Assembly: GCA_963704035.1 (NCBI GenBank)
Contig: CAVPGR010000002.1
Coordinates: 1,178,001 to 1,242,000 of the forward strand
Reading direction: 5' to 3'
DNA length: 64,000 nucleotides
DNA from: JAOSJL01 sp963704035
Lineage (GTDB): Bacteria; Actinomycetota; Acidimicrobiia; IMCC26256; JAOSJL01
This document shows positions 17,046 to 27,900 of this stretch, one piece after another; the first letter of the stretch is position 1; each line of letters opens with the position of its first letter. The notes under the pieces were generated by a model that was not told the DNA's origin, searched no databases, and saw only the letters and a program-made list of their open reading frames with translations. The position numbers and the translations under genes are program-made.

Positions 17046-20000
17046 TCAACCGCTGTAGTTCCCGGAGTTGCGCCCATCGTGGCCGTAGCGTGGCCACTCG
17101 CCCAGCGCGTCCGGTCGACGATCCCGTCTCCCAGACGATCAGCATTCCGTCGCGGCGCACGATGGCGAGCTCCACGTCGCCGTCGCCGTCCCAATCTCCT
17201 GCTCCGGGTGTGCCGACCATCCAGCCTCCGGTCAGCTTGGGCCACCCGGGCGGCGCGGTACCGTCCGCGTTCCACGCGTCGAGCATGTAGACGCCGTTGC
17301 CCGCGACGACTTCGGCACGATCGTCGCCGTCGACGTCGACGATTCCCGGGTGACACGAACAGACCGACGTCCGATGCACCCGGGGAAACCCGTGAGCTCG
17401 GCCGTAGGGCGTGGCCTCTTCGCGTCCCACACCTGGACGAGCGACGATCCCTTCTGGAACCGGGAAGGAGGGTGTCGATCGCGCGCCCGACGCCCGACTG
17501 CGGTGCCAGCGATGTTCGGGATGGTTCCCTCCGGTCAGGTTCCCGAGCGTCGGTCCGCCGATCGAGGAGATGAACGGGAAGTCCCTGTTGTTGCTCGTCG
17601 AGTCTCCTCTGATCGGATACGACCATCCCGAGGGCGTCGGGACTCCGAACAGATTTCCGTAGATGCTGCGGCCCGTGCACGTTCAGCGCCATCACCTGGC
17701 CGGTGGCGCTCGCCGCGACGATGTCGAGCTTCCCGTCGGCGTTGACGTCGCCGAGCGCAGCCTGCGTGGACACGCCGTCGCCGATCGTCGGAAGCAGCTC
17801 GACGAGGAGCATCGGCATCTTGACCGGCCATCCGGCGTGGTAGGCCTGCTCGTTCGGGTGTGCCGTCGAGACCTCGGGACCCGAACCGCCGGTGCCCTCC
17901 GGCTCCACGACGTAGAGCCGGCTGTTTCCGGATTCCTCACCCAGACCGATCTGCGGGAAGACGTTCGGCGATTCTCCACATACTGCTCCTGGGCACCGAC
18001 GACGAGCTCCGGTGCGCCGTCGCCGTCGACATCACCCGCCGCTACCGGAGCGATGATCTCGCCGCCCTCCTTCACCTTCGCGTTCGCGCTGAACGTGATC
18101 CGGTGCGAACTCGGATCGACGGCGTCGACCTTGCGGGGGTCGACGAGAAGAACGGGAAATCCGGAAACGGTTCGGCCACGGTGGTCGAAGGCGTAGAGGT
18201 GTCGGTCCATCGCCGACACGACGAGCTCGAACCTTCCGTCGCCGTCGAGATCAGCCGCCACGGGCGGCGCCGTGATTCCCCGCTTCATGCGGTTGTTCTG
18301 ATCACGCGCGGTTTCGGCCGAGAAGCGGTTCTCCGTGTGGGCCCTCGTGCGCCACTCACCGTCGACGCGCCGGTTCCCGAAGCCGCCTCGACGTCGGCCG
18401 TTGTGCTCCCAGGCGTAGAGGTTGCCGTCGAAATCGGTGGCCGCGATCTCGAGGTCACCGTTGCCGTCGAGGTCCGCCACCACGGGCGCGCCGACGAAGA
18501 AGGGGTTGCGTGCCGCCGGGATCCGATCGGACCGCGCCGTGGTCGAGTTCCGGTGCCAGAAGGGGGCATGCAGAGCCCGGACCGGGAAGCCTCGGGCCTC
18601 GCGACCGTCGGGGCGGTAGGCGTGGATCTCGCCGTCGTCTCCCGCCACGATCATCTCGTCGCCGGTGTGACCGTCGATGTCGGCGAACACGGGGTTCGAG
18701 GCACCCACGCCTTCGGTCCACCGGGGGAATCCGGACACGAGGTCGGGATCGTCGTGCACGAAGACCTGCTTCTGGTCGCGCCCGACGCGCCCGGCGTCGT
18801 CGGTGACCACCACGCGGATGCGCACGGTGAAGCGCTCCTCGTCGGGAAGGCCGCCCGTCGGTGGCCGGCGGCCCTTGGGCGCCGTCCGGTAGGGCGGCGG
18901 CGATCTGCGCACGGTCGATGACGGCGAGCTCTCCGCTTCGCTCCCCGCTCAGCCCACCCACCTCGGCGACTGTGTGCCACTGGTCGGTGCCGGGATGGTT
19001 CGGCGCCTGGAGTCCGGTGGTCCACTCGACGCGGTAGCCGAACGAGTCGGCACGCAGCGCCGCCACACGGCCCTCCACGACCATCTCGCCCGAGGTCGGT
19101 TCTAGGCTGAACCAGCGCGGCGACGAGATCTCCGCCTCGGGCGGGATCTCACCGGCGGCCACGGTCTTCACGAGCTCGAACACGTTCAGACGCCCGTAGC
19201 CGGTGGTGCCGTCCCAGCCTTCGGTCGTCGGGTAGCGACTCTGCTTCCACAGGAGGTTGACGAGCCCGGGCATCGCGAAGTTGTTGGCCGGGTCGTTCGG
19301 TGACGGCGACGAGAAGTCGATGTCGTCGGCGGTGCCCTCGACCAGTTGGTAGGCCTCGTTGGCCGACAGCACATTGGAACTCGCTGTGCCCTGACCCGGG
19401 TAGCGCCCGATCGTGCCTTCCGCCTCGGCGTCACGCGCCGTCGGACTCGAGCAGCCCGACGACACCCGAGCTGATACCCGTCGCCTCGGAGGAGCAGCCG
19501 TCGGACGGCACACTCACCTGCGTGTGACCGCCGTAGTTGGTGCACCCGTTGAGCTCCATGAACCCGTGGGACTGGAGCCACGGCGGCGACTCCGTCTTCG
19601 TGATCGAGTTGACCGACAGCGTGCGCTCGAGTGAGCCGGGCAGGTTCGCGTGCTTGGAGGCTTCGTCGGCCATCGACGCCACGACGGGAACGCCGCGGCG
19701 GTACGCGGCGTCGATCGCCTGTTGCGACTGTGGCGGGTTGTTCAGGACCCCCAGCGCCTCCTGGATCACGTCGGCTCCGGAATCGAGACCGAAGAGGACG
19801 CCGGCGGCGAAGCGGGCGCCGTCGGTCACGAAGGAGTCGCCGACGCGCACGGGGAGGAACCGGCACTCCGGACAGGAGCCGACATCGCCGGAGCCGTTCT
19901 CGGCCGCGGTCGAGTCCTTGGCCTCGCCCGTGCCGTGGCCGTAGTCGACCTCGTCGAGGGGGTTGTTGTCGTCGAAGAGGAAGTCCCATCCGGAGATGTC

Positions 20001-20834
20001 ATCCACATAGCCGTTGCGGTCGTTGTCGCGTCCGTTGCTGAAGTCGGGGTCGAGAATCAGGTCTTCGGGGTCCAGCAGACCGTTTCCGTTGAGGTCCGCG
20101 ACACGGGGATCGTCGGAATAGTCGTCGATGTCGAACCTGCCGTCGCCGTTGCGGTCCCAGCGGCGACCCGACGGGTCCGCGGGTCGGGGTGGTGAGAGCT
20201 CACCGCGGTTCAGATACGCCTCGGTCGCGAGGTCGGCCATCGCCCCCGGATCACGCCACTTGATCCCGGAGTCGAGCACCGCGATGAGAACGTCGTCGCG
20301 ACCCTTGCTGACCGACCACGCCAGGTCGATCGCCGCACCTCGCTGCCCGCAGTGCTGCTGCCGTGAGTTGACGAGCGTGCGCTCGGTGTCGCGCTTGGAG
20401 TGGAACTTGTAGCCGTCGTCGGGGTCGTACTCCGGGGGCAGCGTCGCGGGGTCGGGATCCTCGTAGCGCCAGTTGGCGCAGTCGATCGGTTGGTCGAGTT
20501 CGTACTCTTCGACCTCGTCATCAGCCGCGGCCTCGGGAGATGCCGTGTCGCTCGACGGTGCCAGGTTCTCATCGGAACCGCGCTCGGCGTCGAGGTCCTG
20601 GCCATCGGTGGTCGGCGCCACGGTCGTCGGTGCGGTGGGCTCGGGAGCGGTCGTCGAGGTCGACGGAGCTGTCGGGCCGCTCGACGTCGTGGTCTCGTCG
20701 GGCACCTGCGCATCCGAATCCGACGTGCCGGCACCCGCGGGAAGCACTCCCGTGACGATCACCGCCGCCGTTGCGACCGCGGCCGTGATCACCCGGCGCA
20801 TCCGCCGAGCCTGACCCGCGCCCCTGCTCATCAT
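17046..20834 (-). CDS. Secreted subtilisin-like (S8) protease with C-terminal FG-GAP repeats, multiply frameshifted
   Basis: A giant exported protein of about 1260 residues. A signal peptide (VITAAVATAAVIVTGVLPAGAG) precedes a Thr/Pro/Ala-rich linker (about 40-75). The S8 catalytic domain has Asp188 (IAVLDSG), His300 (YGHGTG) and Ser455 (ATGISSG in place of GTSMA). Between Asp and His are calcium-loop-like sequences DRNGDGRFDIDD, DLNGNGLLDPED and DNDRNGYVDD. Downstream are FG-GAP/VCBS-like repeats (VVADLDGNGDLEIAATD, VAADLDGDGRFELVVS, AAGDVDGDGAPELVVG, ALGDVNADGKLDIVAA, DVDGDDRAEVVAG), predicting an extracellular propeller. The end is best read as WPRYGHDGRNSGNYSG, stop at 17046. The frame changes near 19440, 18865, 17970, 17630-17400 (probably more than once) and 17110. 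It could be a decaying gene or a low-quality stretch. Confidence 0.8.
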
Positions 20835-20869
20835 CGATGACCCCCCAGTCCCGATTGTGCGTAGATAAT

Positions 20870-20879
20870 ACCGATCGGT
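20870..20879. promoter_or_regulatory. Palindrome between divergent protease and DsbA-like genes
   Basis: ACCGATCGGT is a perfect 10-base palindrome in the AT-richer part of the 101-base divergent gap, next to TAGATAAT, which could be a -10 element. It may be an operator for either gene. The evidence is limited to symmetry and position. Confidence 0.3.
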
Positions 20880-20935
20880 CCTATTCGTCCGTCAAGTGCA
20901 ATCGTGCCGGGACCGCCCACCCGTAGCCTCGTCGT

Positions 20936-21598
20936 GTGGCCACCGATCGATCAGCCGGAGCAGCGGACAACAGGTGCGACGACACAACGCTCCCCCGGGC
21001 CCGGGTGACGGTGTGGACGGACTTCCTGTGCCCGTGGTGCTGGATCGCGCGACCTCGTCTCGCATGGATCGCGCAGCGCGCGGAGCTCGTGCACCTGCCG
21101 CTCGAGATCCACCCTGAAATTCCGGGCGAGGGGGTGGACAGCGCCGCCGTGCGACGCACCGGTGACGGAATGGCCGACCGTCTCCGTGCCCTGGCGCGCG
21201 ACGAAAGTGTCTCCCTGTCGTTTCCGTCGTTCGTCCCCAACACACGCCGCGCACACCAGACGGCGGAGTGGGTGCGCACCCTCCACCCTGAAGCCTTCGA
21301 CGACTTCCACGACGGAGTCTTCCGCTCCTACTGGGTGGATCACCACGACATCGGCGACATCGATGTTCTCGTCGAGATCGCCTCGTCGGTCGGCGTCGGG
21401 GCCGACGCGCTTCCCGAGGCGCTGAGCAACGGCGCGGGTGCGGCATCTGTGGCCGAGGCGTCCGAACGCGCGAGTCGCCACGGTGCCTACGCAACACCCT
21501 CGTTCCTCATCGAGCGTGGCGGCGCCGAACTCCTCGTCCCCGGGCTCCAGCCCCGCGAGTTCTTCGAGCGGGCCCTCGCCCGCGTCGGAACCCGCTGA
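20936..21598 (+). CDS. DsbA-family (FrnE-like) thioredoxin-fold protein
   Basis: A 220-residue thioredoxin-fold protein with the active-site motif CPWC in TVWTDFLCPWCWIARPR (about residues 24-40) and the cis-Pro region GAYATPSFLIE. The layout, with a helical insertion containing NTRRAHQTAEWVR and a C-terminal GLQPREFFERAL, matches the FrnE/2-hydroxychromene isomerase-like branch of DsbA proteins. There is no signal peptide, so it should act in the cytoplasm as an oxidoreductase. GTG 20936 is used as the start. A weak hairpin follows at 21643-21660. Confidence 0.86.
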   Translation: MATDRSAGAADNRCDDTTLPRARVTVWTDFLCPWCWIARPRLAWIAQRAELVHLPLEIHPEIPGEGVDSAAVRRTGDGMADRLRALARDESVSLSFPSFVPNTRRAHQTAEWVRTLHPEAFDDFHDGVFRSYWVDHHDIGDIDVLVEIASSVGVGADALPEALSNGAGAASVAEASERASRHGAYATPSFLIERGGAELLVPGLQPREFFERALARVGTR

Positions 21599-21642
21599 AC
21601 GACTGATCAACCACACCCGACGGCACACGAGGGATCTTCCGC

Positions 21643-21660
21643 ACGCGCCCCCGAGCGCGT
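21643..21660 (+). terminator. Candidate hairpin after the DsbA-like gene
   Basis: ACGCGC-ccccga-GCGCGT is a perfect six-pair stem 45 bases after the stop at 21598. No T-tract follows. A larger flanking pairing between ACCCGAC and GTCGGGT may extend it. Confidence 0.35.
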
Positions 21661-21764
21661 CGGGTTCGAGGGTCTGGAACGAGCTTCGTCTCACACCGTC
21701 AGCGATTCTCAACCGGGATGGAGCGTGCCCTAGCGTGCGCACGCAACCGAACCGGAGGTGGGCC

Positions 21765-22475
21765 ATCGCTGTCATCGAACTCCGAGGAGTCGGTCGTACC
21801 TACGAGGTCGGCGAGACGAGCGTCACTGCGCTTCGCGATGTCGATCTCACAGTCGATGAAGGCGAGTTCGTCGTCGTTCTCGGACCGTCCGGGTGCGGCA
21901 AGACCACGCTGCTGAACATGATCGGAGCCCTCGACACTCCGTCCTCGGGCGACGTCTGTGTGGCCGGAGAACGTGTCACCGACGCGAGTCGCAAGGATCT
22001 GTTCCGCTTCCGGCGCCAGACCGTGAGCTTCGTCTTCCAGACGTTCAACCTCTTCCCCGCTCTCACGGCAGCCGAGAACGTCCAGTTCGCCATCGACGTC
22101 GCCCGCGGCGAACGGCGCGGGCCCACGGCATACGAGGTCCTCGGGAGCGTCGGCCTCGGCGACCGTCTCGACCATTTCCCCAGCCAGATGTCCGGTGGAG
22201 AACAGCAGCGGGTCGCCATCGCACGGGCCCTGGCCACGTCCAACCCCGTCGTGCTGGCCGACGAGCCGACCGGCGAACTCGACTTCCGCACCGGCGTGCA
22301 GATCCTCGAGCTCCTGCAGGAGCAGACCACGACGGGGGCGACGGTCGTCGTCGTGACCCACAACCGGGAGATCAGCCGCTCCGCCTCACGGGTCGTGGAG
22401 CTGAGTGGTGGTGCCGTCGTCTCCGACGGTCCTCCGTCGGGCGGTCGCGCCGACATCGCGACCCTGCGCTGGTAG
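21765..22475 (+). CDS. ABC transporter ATP-binding protein, LolD/MacB type
   Basis: ATPase of an export-type ABC system of the LolD/MacB/FtsE group, about 236 residues. Walker A is GPSGCGKTTLLN, the Q-loop FVFQTFNLFPALTA, the signature MSGGEQQRVAIARAL, Walker B VVLADEPTGELD and the H-loop VVVTHNREI. The start is unusual. A strong GGAGGTG at 21754-21760 is followed after four bases by ATC, giving (M)AVIELRGVGRTY, the expected N-terminus; there is no ATG in frame. The alternative is GTG at 21735, which adds ten residues. The partner permease starts three bases after the stop. Confidence 0.9.
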   Translation: MAVIELRGVGRTYEVGETSVTALRDVDLTVDEGEFVVVLGPSGCGKTTLLNMIGALDTPSSGDVCVAGERVTDASRKDLFRFRRQTVSFVFQTFNLFPALTAAENVQFAIDVARGERRGPTAYEVLGSVGLGDRLDHFPSQMSGGEQQRVAIARALATSNPVVLADEPTGELDFRTGVQILELLQEQTTTGATVVVVTHNREISRSASRVVELSGGAVVSDGPPSGGRADIATLRW

Positions 22476-22478
22476 ACC

Positions 22479-24915
22479 GTGTCGCGTCTCGGGCTGCGGC
22501 TGCGGTGGTCGTGGCGTGACCTGCGGTCACGTTGGTTGCAGGTCGCCGCGATCGCGCTGATCATCGGCATCGGGTCGGGGACGTACTCGGGTCTGAGCTC
22601 GGTGTCCGAGTGGCGGCGAACGTCATACGACGCCAGCTACGAGCAGCTCGACATGTACGACCTGCGGGTCGCTCTCGCCGAAGCCAACTATCTCGACACG
22701 GACGAGTTCGTCGCTGCTGCACGCTCCGCCAGCGGGCGATGGTCTCGACGATCTGGAGCCCCGCCTCATCGAACCGACCCAGGTCGACGCCTCCACCGAG
22801 GACGAGGTCGTGCTCGTGCCCGGTCGACTCGTCGGCGTCGATGTGAGTGACGGCGAGCTCGATGTCAACAGCATCGCGGTCACGGCGGGCCGCTCACTGG
22901 ACAGGGGTGATCGGACCGAGCCGTCCGTGATCCTCGACGAGAATTTCGCCGACGACCACATGATCGAGCCGACCGCCTCGATCGAGCTCACCGGAGGACA
23001 GGAGGTCGACGTCGTCGGCCGCGGTCTCTCACCCGAGAACTTCTACGTCATCGGCGACGGCGGCAGCATCTTCGCCGACTTCGCCGTGATCTACGCCCCG
23101 TTGGCGACTGTTCAGGAACTCACCGACCATCCGGGCGAGTCGAACGACCTCGTCGTGCGGGTCGCCGAAGGCGCTGACGTCGACGCGGTGGAAACCGAGC
23201 TGCGGGCCGGGCTCGAGGAAACCTTTCCGGGCGTCGGATTCACCATCACGCCCCGCGCCGAGGATCGGGTCCTGCGGATCCTCTACGACGACATCGAAGG
23301 CGACCAGCGCTTCTACAACATCTTCGCCATCATGATCCTCGCCGGCGCCGCGTTCGCCGCCTTCAACCTGACCGTGCGGATCGTGGAGTCGCAGCGTCGC
23401 GAGATCGGAATCGGGATGGCGCTCGGTGTCCCGACGCGGACGATTGCGACCCGTACCGTCCTCGTGGGGGCGCAGGTCGCGCTGCTCGGGGTGGTCTTCG
23501 GCGTCGGCGTCGGACTGCTGATCGGTGCCGGCATGTCCTCGCTCCTGCGCGACTTCCAGCCGCTTCCCTCCTGGTTCACGGGGTTCCAGCCCGGCGTCTT
23601 CGTGGTCGGTGCCCTACTCGGCTTTCTCCTTCCGCTCGTCGCGACCCTCTTCCCGGTGTGGCGCGCGGTGCGGGTGACTCCGGTCGAGGCGATCAGCACG
23701 ACGCACCGCACCAAGGGCGGCGGCCTGGCGCCGATCGTCCGTCGGCTCCCGCTGCCCGGCTCGTCGGTCGGCGAGATGCCGTTCCGCAACGTCCTGCGCG
23801 AGCCTCGCCGCGCGCTGCTCACCGCCCTGGGGATCGCTGCGGCCATCACCACCTTGATCGGGGTGCTGGGCATGATCGACTCGTTCCTCGCCACCATCGA
23901 CGCGGGTGACGACGAGATCCTCGGGACCGCGCCGGACCGGCTCGACGTCGACCTCGACTCCTTCTACTCCGAGGACGACGCTGTCGTCGCCGACCTCATG
24001 GACTCGGACAGCGTGCGGGCAGCCGAGCCCGCGCTCCGGGTCGGCGGCGTGCTCGCACCCGACACGGACGACGAGATCGAGGTGCTCCTCACCGCGATCG
24101 ACTTCGACAGCGACCTGTGGACTCCGACCACCCTCGACGGGAGCCTGGATCAAGGCGTTCCCGGGCTCGTCCTCGCCGAGAAGGCCGCCGACGACCTCGG
24201 TGTCGGTGCGGGTGACACGGTGCTCGTACGCCACCCGTCGCTCGACGGCTCCGGGGTGAATCTGGTCGACTCGGAACTCCCGGTACTGGCCGTCCATCCG
24301 AACCCCTACCGGTTCGCCACCTATCTCGATCTCGGTCACCGTGACCTGATGAACCTCGACGGCGTCGTCAACCAACTGCGTGTGGCCCCCGCCGAAGGAT
24401 TCACGCCCGAAGACGTCCAGATCGACCTCTTCGGCCGTCCCGGCGTCGCGTCGATCGAACCCCTCGCCGCGGCCGCCGACTCGATCCGCGACCAGATCGA
24501 GGAGACACTCGGGATCTTCACGATCATCGAGGCCGCCGTCCTCGTCCTGGCGCTGCTGATCGCGTTCAACTCCACCGCCATCAACATGGACGAGCGCGCC
24601 CGTGAGCACGCGACGATGTTCGCCTACGGACTCCCCGTGCGGTCGGTGATGCGCGTCGCGATCACCGAGAGCCTCATCGTCGGAGTGTTCGGGACGCTGG
24701 TAGGGGTCCTCGCCGGCCGTCTCGTCCTCGAGTGGCTCATCCGCGTCCTTCTCCCGGACACCCTGCCCGACATCGGGATCATCCCGTCCCTCGCGGGCAG
24801 CACGGTCCTGACGGCTGTGCTGCTCGGTGTCGTGGCCGTGGCGGTGGCGCCACTGCTGACGCTCCGCCGTCTCCGACGCATGGACATCCCGTCGACGCTA
24901 CGAATTGTCGAGTGA
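22479..24915 (+). CDS. ABC transporter permease, FtsX/MacB family (frameshifted)
   Basis: Membrane partner of the upstream ATPase, about 812 residues in the corrected frame. The first span (WLQVAAIALIIGIGSGTYSG) is followed by a MacB-type extracytoplasmic domain, a three-span FtsX block (FNIFAIMILAGAAFAAFNLTV region to VTPVEAIST), a second extracytoplasmic domain and a second FtsX block near the C-terminus (IFTIIEAAVLVLALLIAFNS to LRRMDIPSTLRIVE). This duplicated FtsX layout is typical of large actinobacterial export permeases. The frame changes near 22738, where ...AAARSA should continue GDGLDDLEPRLIEP; one base is missing. It ends four bases from the convergent nrdJ stop. The transported substrate is unknown; lipoproteins, lipids or antibiotics are family possibilities. 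Confidence 0.88.
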
Positions 24916-24919
24916 GCTC

Positions 24920-27900
24920 TCAGGAGCAGCCGCTCGTGGCGCCGCACGACGGGCAGGCGTGACACGACCCGGCCGGCTGCATGATGTCGCCACAGACGTG
25001 GCAGATCACCGTCTCGCGCTCGACGACCCGAGAGCGCCGGGGGAGACGGCTCGCCGGGGGCACGGTCTTCGAGCGGCAGGTCACGCGACGTCGACTGCTC
25101 GATCGCCGCTTCCTCCACGCCCGGAAGCGTGGGCTGCTTGCGCTCGTCGATCGTGAGCACACCCATCGCCTCACGCTTGTCGTAGTCGAGGTACTCGACG
25201 GCGAGTCGCCGGAAGATGTAGTCGACCAGGCTGGAGGCAAACCGGATGTCGGGATCGTCGGTCATGCCCGCCGGCTCGAAGCGCATGTTGGTGAACATGT
25301 GCACGAACGCCTCGAGGGGCACGCCGTACTGGAGGCCGTGGCTCACCGAGATGGCGAAGGCGTCCATGATTCCCGCCAGTGTGGAGCCCTGCTTGGCGAC
25401 CTTCAGGAAGATCTCGCCGGGGCGACCGTCTTCGAACTGTCCGACGGTGACATAGCCGTGGCAGTCGGCGACCCGGAACGAGAACGTCTTGGAGTCGCGG
25501 CACTTCGGAAGCTTCTGGCGAACCGGTTCCTGGACGATGACCGTCTCGACGATCCGCTCGACAGCACCCTCGATGACACCGCTGACCGCGCCCTCGGCGT
25601 CACCTGCCGCACCTTCGCCGAGCTCAGCGCCGGCCTTCTTCTGTGTCGACAGCGGCTGACCCACCTTGCAGTTGTCGCGGTAGATCGCCACCGCCTTCAG
25701 TCCCAGGCGCCAAGCGTCGAGGTGGAGCTCCTCGACGTCTTCGACCGTGACCTCCTCGGGAACGTTTACGGTCTTCGAGATCGCGCCCGAGATGAAGGGC
25801 TGCACCGCTCCCATCATCGTGATGTGGCCGCGGTAGTGGATCGGATTGTCGCCCATCGAGCAGGCGAACACCGGCAAGTGCTCGGCGTTGAAGCCGGGGG
25901 CGCCGATGATCGTCTTGTTGTCGTCGACGTACCGGACGATCTCGTCGATCTGTTCGTCGGAGTATCCGAGGCGCCTCAGCGCGCGGGATCGTGCGGTTGA
26001 CGATGAACATCGTGCCGCCACCCACCAGCTTCTTCGCCTTGGTGAGCGCGAGGTCGGGCTCGATCCCCGTGGTGTCGCAATCCATCATGAGCCCGATCGT
26101 GTTGTGGCTGACGAAACCGTTCGCCACGTAGGTCACGTTGTCGGGCACCGACAGGTCGTAGGTGAGCTCCTCGTCGCCGAGCTCGGCCGAACTCACTGTG
26201 TCGTAGAAGAAGCCGAGCAACCTGGCGAGCTCGGGGTCCGCCGTACGGTCGAAGAGTTCGGTCGCGATGCGACGGGTGACGCGACCCCGCTTCTCCTCCA
26301 TCAACAGGACACGTCGCAGTCGGTCGTTCTCGGGAGCGAGTCGGTCGATCATTTCGCGGGTGACGGGGATGTGGTCCTGACGGGCAGCCTGGCGACCCTC
26401 CGAGCTCACGACCTTTGCCTGCTTCCTCGCCGAGAGGAATCCCACGTCGTCGAGCCAGCGGTCGTGGTACGACGTGTTGAGAAGCCGCAGCACCGCGAGG
26501 ATCGATCCACGACCGCTCACGTCGCGCTTGCGTGTCGTCGGGTATCCGATTGCGAGCAGCAGCGCCTGCACGTCATCGGCGAATGACGTGGACGCCGTCG
26601 TCCAGGTGGGAATGCCGACGGTCACGGTCCCGTCGGCCTCGAAAAGACCGCGCAGGAACGCGGCGTACACGGCACGGTCGTTGGAGGCCAGAACTGCTGC
26701 CGGCACGTGCGGGCGCCAGCCCTTGCCACTGTGGTCCTCGTGGGGCGCGTGCTTGGCGAAGCCGCATGCTTCCCACCATTCGGTGAGACGCACCGAATGG
26801 AACGCCAGCTCCGTGTAGCCCTCGCGGGCCGCGACGTGTCCCTCCAGGCCGAAGAGCTCCTTGCCGAACTGTGCGAGCCGGTCGGTGACCTCGAAGTCAC
26901 CGTCGGCGACACAGAGACGGATACCGCGCGAGTGGAGAGACCCGTCTCCCATGAAGTAACCGACGAGTTCCGCGAGCTCGGGTGACATCGAGCGCGGGGC
27001 ACGGGCGTGGTGCTCGCCGGCCCAGTAGGCCTCCGGCAGCGGTGGAAGGTTGACCTGCTGAGGCTCACCGACAAGCTGGTCGAGGGCGAGCGGCACCCGG
27101 TCGCCGGGCGCGAGCTCCGCGAGGCGGCGCCACACCCACGCATCCGTTGCTCGTCGACGACCTTCACGCGGTGCTTCGAGGTGCCCCGCAGCGAGTAGCC
27201 ACGGTGCGTCGTGACCTCGACGACCGGCTCGATCCCGTTGATGTAGAAGCGGTTCGCGCGGCGTGGCCCTTCGTCGGTCGCGACGTCGATGTCGAGCGGC
27301 TGCCACTCGTCACCCGCCGGGTCCCCCAGCGATCCCAGCCGCACGAGGCCTCGCTCGGTGGGGACGAGCGTCCCGCCGACCAGACAACCCGTCGGCGCCA
27401 AAACGCTGGCCTGCGAGTTGCGCACGCCGTGGGCCTCGCCGAGCTCGACCGCCTCGTCCCACGAGCGCTGCGCCGCCGAGAGGATCTCGGGCGGTACCGC
27501 TTCCTCGTCGATCTTGGCGGTGTCCTCGCGGTGCATGCGCAGCACGTTGAGCGTGGGCTCGGCGTTCTCGGCGAAGCCCGCGAACGGCCCCATGCGCGCC
27601 GCGGTGCGCGCGCTCGTGGCATAGGCGTGACCTGTCATCAGCGAGGTGAGCGCGGCGGCCCAGGTGCGACCCTCGTGGGAGTCGTAGGGAAGGCCCTGGG
27701 CCATGAGCAGCGCGCCGAGGTTGGCGTAGCCGAGGCCGAGCTGGCGGAACTTCCGGCTGTTCTCCGCGATCTTCTCGGTCGGGTAGTCGGCGTTGCCGAC
27801 GAGGATCTCCTGGGCGGTGAACATCACCTCGACGGTGTGCTCGTAGGCCTCGACGTCGAAGCTGCCGTCGTCGTTCAGGTAGCGCAGCAGATTGATGCTC

